A stretch of 43,667 bases of DNA. It comes from Porphyromonadaceae bacterium CG2_30_38_12. Its GTDB lineage: Bacteria; Bacteroidota; Bacteroidia; Bacteroidales; Paludibacteraceae. Each line of letters opens with the position of its first letter. Position 1 is the first letter of the stretch. Where the stretch lies: assembly GCA_001873635.1 (NCBI GenBank), contig MNZK01000093.1:1-43667 (forward strand), given 5' to 3'. The translations under genes and the position numbers were made by a program. This document shows positions 27,917 to 36,472 of the stretch, piece by piece. The notes below the pieces were generated by a model, which was not told the origin of the DNA, did no database searches, and saw nothing but the letters and a program-made list of their open reading frames with translations.

Positions 27917-28827
27917 ATATTTTCCAAATCGTAGGGCGTTTCCTGATATACAAAGTAATTTAACCAATTGGTAAATAGTAGGTTTGCATGACTCCGCCAG
28001 CGCACCAATGGTTCGTTCGTTGCATCATTGTTTTTGTAATAATTTTGTGGAAGGTCAATTATTAAGCCTTTTGCAATATCACGTTTATATTCAACATCCA
28101 AGGTGTTAGGTGAATATTCTGAGTGCCCAGTAATGAAAAATTCGCGTCCATTGCGTGCCATGACCATATACACGCCTGAGTCAGGCGACTCGGAGAGCAG
28201 TGTCAAAGCAGGATTTTTCAAAATATCTTCGGCACGAACCTCGGTATGTCGGCTGTGTGGAACATAAAAAATATCGTCGAAACCCCTGAATATCGGGTTT
28301 TGTGGATGGTTATTAAAATGTTCAAATACTCCGAATATTTTTTTTTCTAGTGGGTATTTGGGAATGCCATAATGATGATACAAACCTGCTTGCGCAGCCC
28401 AACAGATATGCAAGGTGGATGTTACATGATTGCGCGACCAGTTAAGAACTTTTTTAACTTCCTCCCAATAGTTAACATCCTCAAAATCAAGCTTTTCGAC
28501 GGGAGCACCCGTTATTATCATACCATCATAATTCTGGGTTTTTATTTCATCAAAGGTTTTATAAAAAGTCATAAGATGTTCTATGGGCGTATTTTTTGAT
28601 GTATGACTTTCGGCGTGCATAAAGTCAATTTCAATTTGAAGTGGCGAGTTGGATAATAAGCGAATCAAATCGGTTTCGGTTGTAATTTTAACCGGCATTA
28701 AGTTTAAAATCAATATTTTAAGAGGTCTTATTTCCTGTGTTGATGCACGTTCTGAATCCATTACGAAGATATTTTCTTTTCGAAGCACATCTACGGCGGG
28801 CAATCTGGAAGGTATATTTAATGGCAT
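27910..28827 (-). CDS. metA: Homoserine O-acyltransferase (MetA family)
   Basis: '[71 protein letters not shown]', '[19 protein letters not shown]', '[23 protein letters not shown]'. Succinyl versus acetyl donor not determined. Confidence 0.95.
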   Translation of the reverse strand: MPLNIPSRLPAVDVLRKENIFVMDSERASTQEIRPLKILILNLMPVKITTETDLIRLLSNSPLQIEIDFMHAESHTSKNTPIEHLMTFYKTFDEIKTQNYDGMIITGAPVEKLDFEDVNYWEEVKKVLNWSRNHVTSTLHICWAAQAGLYHHYGIPKYPLEKKIFGVFEHFNNHPQNPIFRGFDDIFYVPHSRHTEVRAEDILKNPALTLLSESPDSGVYMVMARNGREFFITGHSEYSPNTLDVEYKRDIAKGLIIDLPQNYYKNNDATNEPLVRWRSHANLLFTNWLNYFVYQETPYDLENIH

Positions 28828-28869
28828 ATTGTATGTTTTTGAAACGTAAGTTCTATTTTGTTAAATTCT

Positions 28870-29691
28870 CTAATCAATTACTTTATAGTATTTTCGATAC
28901 AATTCCCAATAGGCGCTACTTCCTATAAAATCGTCTAAAAACTCATTCAGCTTTGATTGGAGCGTGATTGACTTTGCATTCAATGCCCAAGCATTTTGTT
29001 GATAAAAGCCTATTGGAATTGATATGTCCAAATTTGGATATAATGATTTCATTTTGGTTGCCATGCGTTCGGGACAAATGCTAAAACGGATTATGCTGTC
29101 TGCCACCATTTTGATAGCTACATCGGTCGATGTGTTTTTTAATTCCAAGGTATAAATAGTGTCGGCAATTTCATCAGATAAATGATTGATGGTTACTTTG
29201 TAAGCTGAGTTTTTGGTAAGGTGTATGGTGTCGCCTGCCAACTCATATAGTTTATGAACAAAATTCGTGCTATCACTTTTACGTTGCACTAATAATTGAC
29301 GGTTTGTTTGCAACGGTGTGCTAAATAATATTTTTTGAGCGTATTCGTTCGTTAACGGTATCATGCTTGCCAGTACATCGCAGTTTCCCTTTATGAGCTC
29401 ATCAACAGCACTTTGAGTATCGTCGTTTTCGCTAATTTCGAGTTCAACGCCCATGTTAGCCACAAAAAGTTTAATTAGTTCATATTGAAATCCAAACACA
29501 CTGTCCTTGTTCGTTTGGAATCCCAGCGAGCTATTATCCGTAATAACACGGATACGTCCCGATTTTACAATGTCTTCGTAATCTCTGATTGTTTTTTCTT
29601 TCCAAAAAGTAGAAATAAGGGTTGCAAATGCAAACATAGCAACTACCAAGTTTGCTAATTTTACTAATTTGTTGAGCTGCAAGTTTTTCAT
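28870..29691 (-). CDS. Membrane-anchored transporter substrate-binding-domain protein (SBP_bac_3 / MltF-N-like)
   Basis: N-terminal hydrophobic anchor then 'GRIRVITDNSSLGFQTNKDSVFGFQYELIKLFVANMGVELEISENDDTQSAVDELIKGNCDVLASMIPLTNEYAQKILFSTPL'; ends after the binding domain with no lytic transglycosylase domain. Confidence 0.75.
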   Translation of the reverse strand: MKNLQLNKLVKLANLVVAMFAFATLISTFWKEKTIRDYEDIVKSGRIRVITDNSSLGFQTNKDSVFGFQYELIKLFVANMGVELEISENDDTQSAVDELIKGNCDVLASMIPLTNEYAQKILFSTPLQTNRQLLVQRKSDSTNFVHKLYELAGDTIHLTKNSAYKVTINHLSDEIADTIYTLELKNTSTDVAIKMVADSIIRFSICPERMATKMKSLYPNLDISIPIGFYQQNAWALNAKSITLQSKLNEFLDDFIGSSAYWELYRKYYKVID

Positions 29692-29701
29692 AAGATAGTT
29701 A

Positions 29702-31585
29702 TTAATCGTAAAAACTCCACGTTAGTCCAAACTTAATTATATTGGGATTTGCCGGATAGTAGGGCATGGAATAATACGTTCCATTCATAAACAGCTTGTT
29801 CAGATGGTAGTATTCGATAAAAAAACGCGTTCGCTTCAATTGTATCGTTGCGTAAACATTTAAAATGGGGTAATTTCCAACTTTCATGCTTCGCTGGTTA
29901 TAAAATTGTCCCGTTGCTGGCATATAACTTGGTGCGAAGTAGCTTGTGTGATAGCGGACATCCGTACCTACCTGAATACTAAGCACATGAAACCAAACAT
30001 CGTGGTAATAAAAATTGTGATACAAGCTAAAGCGAGGTAAAGGTAAAACCACATCGTTCAAACTTTCCTGATAAACAACCTTGTTTTCGAGTGCAAATTT
30101 ACCAACATTGAATACATTTTGAAAATTCATTGAAAGCAATTGTACACTGCCACTAAACTGCGTGGGATTAGCTATCGAGTCAAAGTAAATTAGTTTGGAA
30201 ATATTCTCAATAGCAGCCTCTAATTGAATTGATTTAGTGGGAATTGCAAAAGTTCCACCTATATGAGTTTTGAAAATTTTATCAAAATTATTATGCCATT
30301 TGAAATGATTTGATTCGTAATTTTGCAGAAAAAAACTTGGCTCGGTGGTGGATGAAAATACCTGAGCGCGCAAACTAATGGTGTCTTTCCATACTTTTAA
30401 ATTGGTGTTGATATTTCCCGAAAGGAGTACATCTCCGGTTTTATACCCCAGCAAGCTTATTTCTCCCAAGATACGATAAGTTAATTTTTGACCAATTTCT
30501 TTGGAAAGGATACCTCCGATTTTAGTAGATGATAATGAGCTGCTGTACAGTGTACTGTCTTTTAAAAAAGCATATCTTTCTATCTCATTTTGAGCAAAAG
30601 CAGTAAGACCAAAACGTGCCCATTTGTTAAACTCTTCGGCTAAATTCAAGGCAACGTAATTTGTAAGGCGTTGTGTAGCAGCAGTGTCATTGGTTTGTGA
30701 ACCATAGGTGTTTTTGTAAAAATTTTGCTCCAAAGTTTTTTCGTAATACCGTTTTTCAAGATTTTCGTAGCGCAAGCTGTGTATAAATCGCGTTACGGGA
30801 ACAAATTCGGTAACAACGCTGTCATTTATCTTTTTTATCTCCCTTTCAAACCCCAAACGATATTGATGGTTGTAAAAAAATTCCAGCTGTTTGTAAGTGG
30901 ATTGGGCATCCACACTTATGCGTACAGGTATGTTTTGGGCTTCCGTGTAGCCATAAGGAGGGTTGGTGATGTAGCTTGTTTCGGCAATGCCTCCGTTTTC
31001 CACGTTACTCAAATTGTTGGTACTAATCACGCCGTGTGCTATGTAGTGAGTGCCTGTGTATGAACCAAAAAAACTCCCCGCAAAACGTTTTGCTGCTTGG
31101 TTTTTATATTCACCGCGGGCATAAATATAATCGAGTTGAGCTCCAAAATTGGTTTTTGGGTTTGCGTTTGCCGTAAACAGAATTCCTACATTGTCCGATT
31201 CGCGATGTAGCGAGCCTCCCGAAATGTATTTGAGCAAGCTATAAGGCGTTTTTGTGTTGTAAAATCGTATTGACTGACTGTTCTGAAGGTAGGGGAGGTA
31301 ACTCTCAGAAAATATAAAATCGGTGCTTACCGGACGGTTAGCGTATATTTTTGACTGTATGGGGGTTCCTAAATTACCGTTGAACGAATTGGCAATGCTC
31401 AAATTGTCCATGTAATTGTTGTTCTGAAAATTTATAGCCAACGAATCTATCTTCAAGCTATCAATGGTACCCAGATTATCGCCGATTTGCCAGTTTTTTA
31501 CATACTGGTCAATCTTCGTTTCTTGTGCATGCAATAAATTGCTAATCAACATGCTGAACAGAAAAAATATAATTTTTTTGAACAC
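29702..31585 (-). CDS. Putative porin (Bacteroidetes outer-membrane beta-barrel family)
   Basis: Signal peptide 'FKKIIFFLFSMLISNLLHAQ', beta-rich body with many aromatic residues and terminal 'IIKFGLTWSFYD'. The start is moved from ATG 31618 to GTG 31585 because a TATCTTTG -7 element lies at 31615-31608. Confidence 0.75.
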   Translation of the reverse strand: MFKKIIFFLFSMLISNLLHAQETKIDQYVKNWQIGDNLGTIDSLKIDSLAINFQNNNYMDNLSIANSFNGNLGTPIQSKIYANRPVSTDFIFSESYLPYLQNSQSIRFYNTKTPYSLLKYISGGSLHRESDNVGILFTANANPKTNFGAQLDYIYARGEYKNQAAKRFAGSFFGSYTGTHYIAHGVISTNNLSNVENGGIAETSYITNPPYGYTEAQNIPVRISVDAQSTYKQLEFFYNHQYRLGFEREIKKINDSVVTEFVPVTRFIHSLRYENLEKRYYEKTLEQNFYKNTYGSQTNDTAATQRLTNYVALNLAEEFNKWARFGLTAFAQNEIERYAFLKDSTLYSSSLSSTKIGGILSKEIGQKLTYRILGEISLLGYKTGDVLLSGNINTNLKVWKDTISLRAQVFSSTTEPSFFLQNYESNHFKWHNNFDKIFKTHIGGTFAIPTKSIQLEAAIENISKLIYFDSIANPTQFSGSVQLLSMNFQNVFNVGKFALENKVVYQESLNDVVLPLPRFSLYHNFYYHDVWFHVLSIQVGTDVRYHTSYFAPSYMPATGQFYNQRSMKVGNYPILNVYATIQLKRTRFFIEYYHLNKLFMNGTYYSMPYYPANPNIIKFGLTWSFYD

Positions 31586-31607
31586 TTCTGGCGTAGTTTT
31601 AAGAGCG

Positions 31608-31615
31608 CAAAGATA
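31608..31615 (-). promoter_or_regulatory. Candidate -7 element (TATCTTTG on the minus strand) for the porin gene
   Basis: CAAAGATA on the + strand, reverse complement TATCTTTG matches TAnnTTTG; no convincing -33 seen. Confidence 0.45.
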
Positions 31616-31699
31616 CAAAAAATCAAAGATTTTGAAGTGAATGGTTCGTTATAAAAACAAAACGAGAAACTAATATTTTAAAACGGTCTTTTGTCTTAA

Positions 31700-31737
31700 A
31701 AAAATATCCGTTGGAATATGGCTTATTCCAACGGATA
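31700..31737 (-). terminator. Intrinsic terminator downstream of ald
   Basis: TATCCGTTGGAATA (31705-31718) tggct TATTCCAACGGATA (31724-31737), 14-bp perfect stem followed on the minus strand by a T run. Confidence 0.88.
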
Positions 31738-31773
31738 ATTTCAACATGCTAAAAGCTATCTTCTGCCTTTGCC

Positions 31774-32859
31774 TTATTGCAATTGAAATGTATCTTTGAT
31801 GGCTTTGTAAACTACTTTCCCTGCCACTATATTGAGTCCTTTTTGTAAATCTTCGTTCTCTTCGCATGCTTTTTCCCAGCCTAAATTTGCCAATTTTAAA
31901 GCGTAGGGCAAGGTTGCATTGGTTAATGCTAAAGTGGATGTAAAAGGTACTGCGCCAGGTATGTTGGCTACGCAATAATGTAAAATTCCTTCTATCTCGA
32001 ATACCGGTTCGGCATGTGTAGTAGGCGTAGAAGTTTCAAAACATCCGCCCTGGTCGATGGCAACATCAACTAATACAGAGCCTTTTTGCATTAGCTTCAA
32101 CATGTCGCGCGTGATCAAATGAGGTGCTTTTGCACCAGGAATCAAGACGGCGCCAATTACCAAGTCGGTGTGGGGCAAAAGTTGCTCGATGTTGTAGCGC
32201 GACGACATCAGAGTGTCCACATTGGCGGGCATTATTTCGCTCAAATAGCGCAAACGCGGCAGCGAAATGTCGGCAATAGTAACGTGAGCACCCAATCCAG
32301 CTGCCATCATAGCAGCTTGTGTGCCCACAACGCCGCCGCCCAGTACCAAAACGTTGGCGGGCTTCACACCCGGAACGCCTCCGAGCAAAATGCCTTTGCC
32401 TCCTTTTGGCTTTTCTAAATATTTGGCACCCTCTTGAATCGACATGCGTCCTGCTACCTCGGACATGGGAATCAGTAGCGGTAAGCTGTGGTTGTTTTCA
32501 ACCGTTTCGTATGCCAAACACACGGCGTTTGATTTCAGCATTGCTTTGGTAAGTGTTTCGTTGGATGCAAAATGAAAGTAAGTGAAAAGGAGCTGATGAG
32601 GACGGATGAGTGCATATTCCTGTGCAATTGGTTCTTTTACTTTCATTATCATTTCGGCACAGTCAAAAATTTCTTTAGCTGTGTTCAAAAGCGTTGCGCC
32701 GGCACGCACATATTCAGCGTCGATAAAGCCGCTATTGCTGCCGGCATTTGTTTCGATAAATACCTGATGACCGCTTTGAGTTAGCATTTGCACACCAGCT
32801 GGTGTGAGTGCTACCCTACTTTCATTATTCTTAATTTCTTTGGGAACTCCGATTTTCAT
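31774..32859 (-). CDS. ald: Alanine dehydrogenase
   Basis: 'MKIGVPKEIKNNESRVALTPAGVQMLTQSGHQVFIETNAGSNSGFID', 'NVLVLGGGVVGTQAAMMAAGLGAHVTIADISLPRLRYL', 'VDVAIDQGGCFETSTPTTH'. The internal Met (32859) is preferred over 32904. Confidence 0.95.
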   Translation of the reverse strand: MKIGVPKEIKNNESRVALTPAGVQMLTQSGHQVFIETNAGSNSGFIDAEYVRAGATLLNTAKEIFDCAEMIMKVKEPIAQEYALIRPHQLLFTYFHFASNETLTKAMLKSNAVCLAYETVENNHSLPLLIPMSEVAGRMSIQEGAKYLEKPKGGKGILLGGVPGVKPANVLVLGGGVVGTQAAMMAAGLGAHVTIADISLPRLRYLSEIMPANVDTLMSSRYNIEQLLPHTDLVIGAVLIPGAKAPHLITRDMLKLMQKGSVLVDVAIDQGGCFETSTPTTHAEPVFEIEGILHYCVANIPGAVPFTSTLALTNATLPYALKLANLGWEKACEENEDLQKGLNIVAGKVVYKAIKDTFQLQ

Positions 32860-33037
32860 CTGTTTATTGTTTTCTAAATGTTTATTGTTTGTTGTGTAAT
32901 TCACCGCAAAAATAATCGTTTACTTTCAAATTGTAGTATAAAAATGGATATAAATTAAATTTTCTTGCAAAAAATAATTCAATTTACTTATAATCACAAT
33001 AATAACATTAAATAATAATGTAAGTAGCCTGCACGCT

Positions 33038-33087
33038 TGCAAGGGCTAAGCCTTAAACTGCCTCTGCTCTGCGTAGTTTTTTTACGG
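33038..33087 (+). repeat. Left copy of a degenerate direct repeat flanking the ATPase remnant
   Basis: tgcaagggctaagccttaaactgcctctgctctgcgtagtttttttacgg; its last 17 nt match the right copy with one mismatch. Confidence 0.65.
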
Positions 33088-33119
33088 CTCTATAACGAAT
33101 AAGGTGGTAGCTTATATGA

Positions 33120-33548
33120 TATTACTCATGGCAATTAAAAGCGCCCAAAATATATTTTCACGATATTGGTTTGGCAAGTTCATTATTGGGAATTACAAGC
33201 ACCGAACAATTATCAACACATTACCTGCTGGGCGAAATTTTTGAAAATATGGTTGTTAATGAATATGTTAAATCGCAATATTCCATTGGCGTAGAACCTA
33301 CTATCTATTTTTGGCGTGATAGCAACCATAATGAAGTGGATTTATGAATTGAGAGTAAGGGGCAGCTTTATGCTGTCGAGATTAAATCATCGGCGACTTT
33401 GATTCCAACTTTCTTTAAAACGCTAAAAATGCTTCAAGCAATGAGCGGTTGGCCTTCCGAATCATTAACGGTGGTTTATGGTGGTGATGTTGATTATCTA
33501 ACTCAGCAAGGCAAATTTATGTCCTGGGAAAATATTGATTTAGGGTGA
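33120..33548 (+). pseudogene. Remnant of an AAA ATPase with DUF4143 C-terminal domain
   Basis: Frame reads YYSWQLKAPKIYFHDIGLASSLLGITSTEQLSTHYLLGEIFENMVVNEYVKSQYSIGVEPTIYFWRDSNHNEVDL*IESKGQLYAVEIKSSATLIPTFFKTLKMLQAMSGWPSESLTVVYGGDVDYLTQQGKFMSWENIDLG*; TGA at 33345-33347 interrupts it; the N-terminal ATPase domain is absent and an in-frame stop lies at 33117. Confidence 0.88.
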
Positions 33549-33583
33549 AGTATAATTTAACCGAGTGTTCCTGTTTCGCCTTA

Positions 33584-33635
33584 GGCAAGAGGCTGGAGCC
33601 ATACGCTCAGCAGCTGGTGCGAAGTTTTTTTACGG
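33584..33635 (+). repeat. Right copy of the degenerate direct repeat flanking the ATPase remnant
   Basis: ggcaagaggctggagccatacgctcagcagctggtgcgaagtttttttacgg; shared core GCG(T/A)AGTTTTTTTACGG. Confidence 0.65.
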
Positions 33636-33672
33636 TAGGGCGAGCATGGGATTATTAAGATTTAACGCTAAA

Positions 33673-33703
33673 AAAAAGCTGCTCTATTTGTGAGCAGCTT
33701 TTT
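33673..33703. terminator. Intrinsic terminator downstream of the SusCD operon
   Basis: AAAAAGCTGCTC (33673-33684) tatttgt GAGCAGCTTTTT (33692-33703). Confidence 0.88.
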
Positions 33704-33718
33704 AATGTTAATATAAAT

Positions 33719-34237
33719 TTAATTATCATTTGTTAGACCTGTATACCTGTATCCAGATACCCTATAAGCAACAAATCCGTTTTGAGCAGGATCAGTATCG
33801 TCACTAAATGTAACATTAAATACAATGCTGTCAGCTACAGCTCCACTTGGAGTTTTGGCAGCATTTAATAATATCTTACCGTCAGTAATTGTAACCTTGC
33901 TAACATAAGATACATTCTCCAAGTCTGTACCTGAAAAAGTTTTAGCCGACAAATTTAGTCCTACCTTCACATTGAAGTCCCACAAGTTACCGTGATCATT
34001 AACCCACATTGAATCAGTGGTATTGGCAGACGTATTATACGTATCAAGATGAAAGCGTCCAACACCCCACCAATCTGCATCAACGACAACTCCATTTGCA
34101 TCAATAGCTGCAGCTGTTACATACCATTCTCCAGCAACAGCTTCAGTTGCAGTACCTCCAATTGGATCTTTTTCACACGATGTAATAAAGATTGGCAATG
34201 AAAGCAGAATTATTGCATAAAAATATATTCTTTTCAT
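33719..34237 (-). CDS. Lipid-binding-protein-like lipoprotein associated with SusCD
   Basis: Lipobox (ITSC), 'EAVAGEWYVTA...', 'NLWDFNVKVGLNLSAKTFSGTDLENVSYVSKVTITDGKIL'; resembles Bacteroidetes Lipid_bd family lipoproteins in SusCD operons. Confidence 0.65.
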   Translation of the reverse strand: MKRIYFYAIILLSLPIFITSCEKDPIGGTATEAVAGEWYVTAAAIDANGVVVDADWWGVGRFHLDTYNTSANTTDSMWVNDHGNLWDFNVKVGLNLSAKTFSGTDLENVSYVSKVTITDGKILLNAAKTPSGAVADSIVFNVTFSDDTDPAQNGFVAYRVSGYRYTGLTNDN

Positions 34238-34247
34238 ATTTTGAATT

Positions 34248-34949
34248 TTATAGAGTTATTATTACATTGAAATCCATACCTGCATACTGAGCATTCCATG
34301 ATAATGTACCAGTAGCTGGGTCATAAATACCACCGACTAAACCAGTCAAAGAATCTTTCCAACCAGGAACATAACTCTCAACAAGTGTTAAGGTATTATC
34401 AGCATTAAGCTTAAATTTACCATTACATGCATAATTAGCTCCATAGCCAATTTTTTGATCGTAATATCCTCCAAGAAAGTCAGATATATAAAATTCACCA
34501 GGAGCAACTTGCATTATCAATATATCATATCCACTATACTTTATGGTAACTCCAGCTCTTAAACGATATGTTCCTACAGCCACTCCATGATATCCAGAAG
34601 ATATAACCGATGGTGTTAAATCAGCAACATATACAGTTCTGCTAAGCGGAAACTTAAACCCATCAGTACTTGTAGCAGTATAACTAATAGTATAAATGCC
34701 AGCCACATCCGTATCGACATCAGACACAACCTCAATTTCATCTGACACATCAACACCATTTAATTCAGCAGTAAAACCAGGATCCACAAACGGTTGATTA
34801 ATTGCTGTAAAAAGAGTAGTACTACCTATCAGCGTGAGAGAAGGATAGTTGGTAATACTTGTGAAACCCGCAGTAGTATCTTTATCGCACCCTGTCAATC
34901 CAACAATTGAAAGTGCACATACTAAACAAATTATTATTTTATTTTTCAT
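34248..34949 (-). CDS. SusCD-associated lipoprotein with N-terminal Ig-like domain (BT_2262/DUF5012-like)
   Basis: Lipobox (LTGC), 'FTAINQPFVDPGFTAELNGVDVSDEIEVVSDVDTDVAGIYTISYTATSTDGF' (HYR/Ig-like), C-terminal domain 'YNAQYAGMDFNVIITL'-type ending. Confidence 0.65.
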   Translation of the reverse strand: MKNKIIICLVCALSIVGLTGCDKDTTAGFTSITNYPSLTLIGSTTLFTAINQPFVDPGFTAELNGVDVSDEIEVVSDVDTDVAGIYTISYTATSTDGFKFPLSRTVYVADLTPSVISSGYHGVAVGTYRLRAGVTIKYSGYDILIMQVAPGEFYISDFLGGYYDQKIGYGANYACNGKFKLNADNTLTLVESYVPGWKDSLTGLVGGIYDPATGTLSWNAQYAGMDFNVIITL

Positions 34950-34977
34950 TTTATTGAATTTTAATTAGTTTAAAATT

Positions 34978-36459
34978 TTATTCTGCCCAGAACACCGGCG
35001 TAGCATCACCTTTATTGTCAGGAGTATTTCCGTTTCTGTTCGATGAAGCTTCAGCATATTTGAAACGTTGTAAGATTTTTCCACTTCCCAATTCTGTATT
35101 ATATTTAATAGGAGTATATAAAGTTCCTGGGATATACAATGTAGGAGTGTATGTAGCAGACACTTCATCATATATTTCTTCACCTTTTACAGTTCCAAAC
35201 GCAGGAACTTTCAAACGACGCATTTCGCACCATGCTTCAAAATTATTTGTTCCACCCAAGGCAATCCATTTCTGAATACCAATGAGTTGCTTATAATCTG
35301 CATTTACCCATGGATTAGCAGCTAAAGTGGCAGATGCATCAGCAGCTGTCAAACCTGCAGAAACAAACGATGCTTCAATTGCTGATTTATAATGACTTTC
35401 TGCCAATGTAGGCGTACCATATCTTGCTTGGTATTCTGCTAAGAAAAATTCAATTTCTGATACCGAAATCAAATTCACCGGCATGTCATATTTAAAAACA
35501 GGACGACAGAAATAACCAGATTGATATACTGTGGATGTACTGAAGTTTGTACCAGAAACCCCACCCTTAAACTCTCCACTAGCATTTGTACTGAAAAATT
35601 TAGGGACACGAGGATCACTCTTTGAAAGCATAGTTTGCATATATGCAATATTAGCTACAACATTTATTTGAGTAGAACCAAAATAGGTAGCGTACTCTTC
35701 TTGGTAAAAAGGACTAGCTTTTCCAGCCTCATCTGCCCAACAAGTACTAAAAGCCACATCAGAAGCTGGGAAATTATTTTCAGATACAAGTGCAGCTAAT
35801 TCGGCCTGAACGTCTTTAACATCGCTAATACGCATCAATAATTTCAATTTTAAAGCATTTGAAAATTTTATCCAATCGGCTGCAGTTTGTGTTCCAAAAA
35901 GAAAATTTTTGGCTACAACATCACCGCTTGTTGCTTTTGATAATGCTTCGTCTAATTCAGACAAAATACCATTATAAATAGTTAGTCCACCATCATAATT
36001 TGGTGTAAGATTGCCCAAATCAAGGCCTTCTGAGTACGGAACTTCGCCATAAGCATCAACCAATGTTTGATAAATAAACACTCTTAATGAAGTTGCTGAT
36101 AAATAAGTACCCCATGCTTCTTCCGCTTTGGATTTTTCACGTATTGTTTCTAAATTTTTTAAAGCAAAAAACAATTGTGTGTATGTTCCACTTGAACGAA
36201 CCGCAGACATTTTAAATTGAGAATAATCAACATAGTTGCTTGTTCCAAAAGTCTGTGCATATTGTTGCGCATAATAGCCTCCTACAATGCGAAGATAATC
36301 ACCATAACTGGCTGCCAATTTCATTTCTACACCCGGGAAAATCATTTCGGCACTAACGTTGGCAGAGGATGGAGAATTTGGATTGCTGTTTATATCCAAG
36401 TAATTATCGCAAGAAGTTGCTCCCAGAATAATTGCTAAAAATAATAAAATCTTTTTCAT
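34978..36459 (-). CDS. SusD/RagB family nutrient-binding outer-membrane lipoprotein (SusD-like_2 type)
   Basis: Lipobox (ATSC), 'DNYLDINSNPNSPSSANVSAEMIFPGVEMKLAASYGDYLRIVGGYYAQQYAQTFG', 'YSEGLDLGNLTPNYDGGLTIYNGILSELDEAL'. Confidence 0.92.
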   Translation of the reverse strand: MKKILLFLAIILGATSCDNYLDINSNPNSPSSANVSAEMIFPGVEMKLAASYGDYLRIVGGYYAQQYAQTFGTSNYVDYSQFKMSAVRSSGTYTQLFFALKNLETIREKSKAEEAWGTYLSATSLRVFIYQTLVDAYGEVPYSEGLDLGNLTPNYDGGLTIYNGILSELDEALSKATSGDVVAKNFLFGTQTAADWIKFSNALKLKLLMRISDVKDVQAELAALVSENNFPASDVAFSTCWADEAGKASPFYQEEYATYFGSTQINVVANIAYMQTMLSKSDPRVPKFFSTNASGEFKGGVSGTNFSTSTVYQSGYFCRPVFKYDMPVNLISVSEIEFFLAEYQARYGTPTLAESHYKSAIEASFVSAGLTAADASATLAANPWVNADYKQLIGIQKWIALGGTNNFEAWCEMRRLKVPAFGTVKGEEIYDEVSATYTPTLYIPGTLYTPIKYNTELGSGKILQRFKYAEASSNRNGNTPDNKGDATPVFWAE

Positions 36460-36472
36460 ATATTTATAAATT

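Noticed and set aside
32119-32552. Plus-strand ORFs opposite ald
   Set aside because: Antisense to a highly conserved alanine dehydrogenase; no independent evidence.
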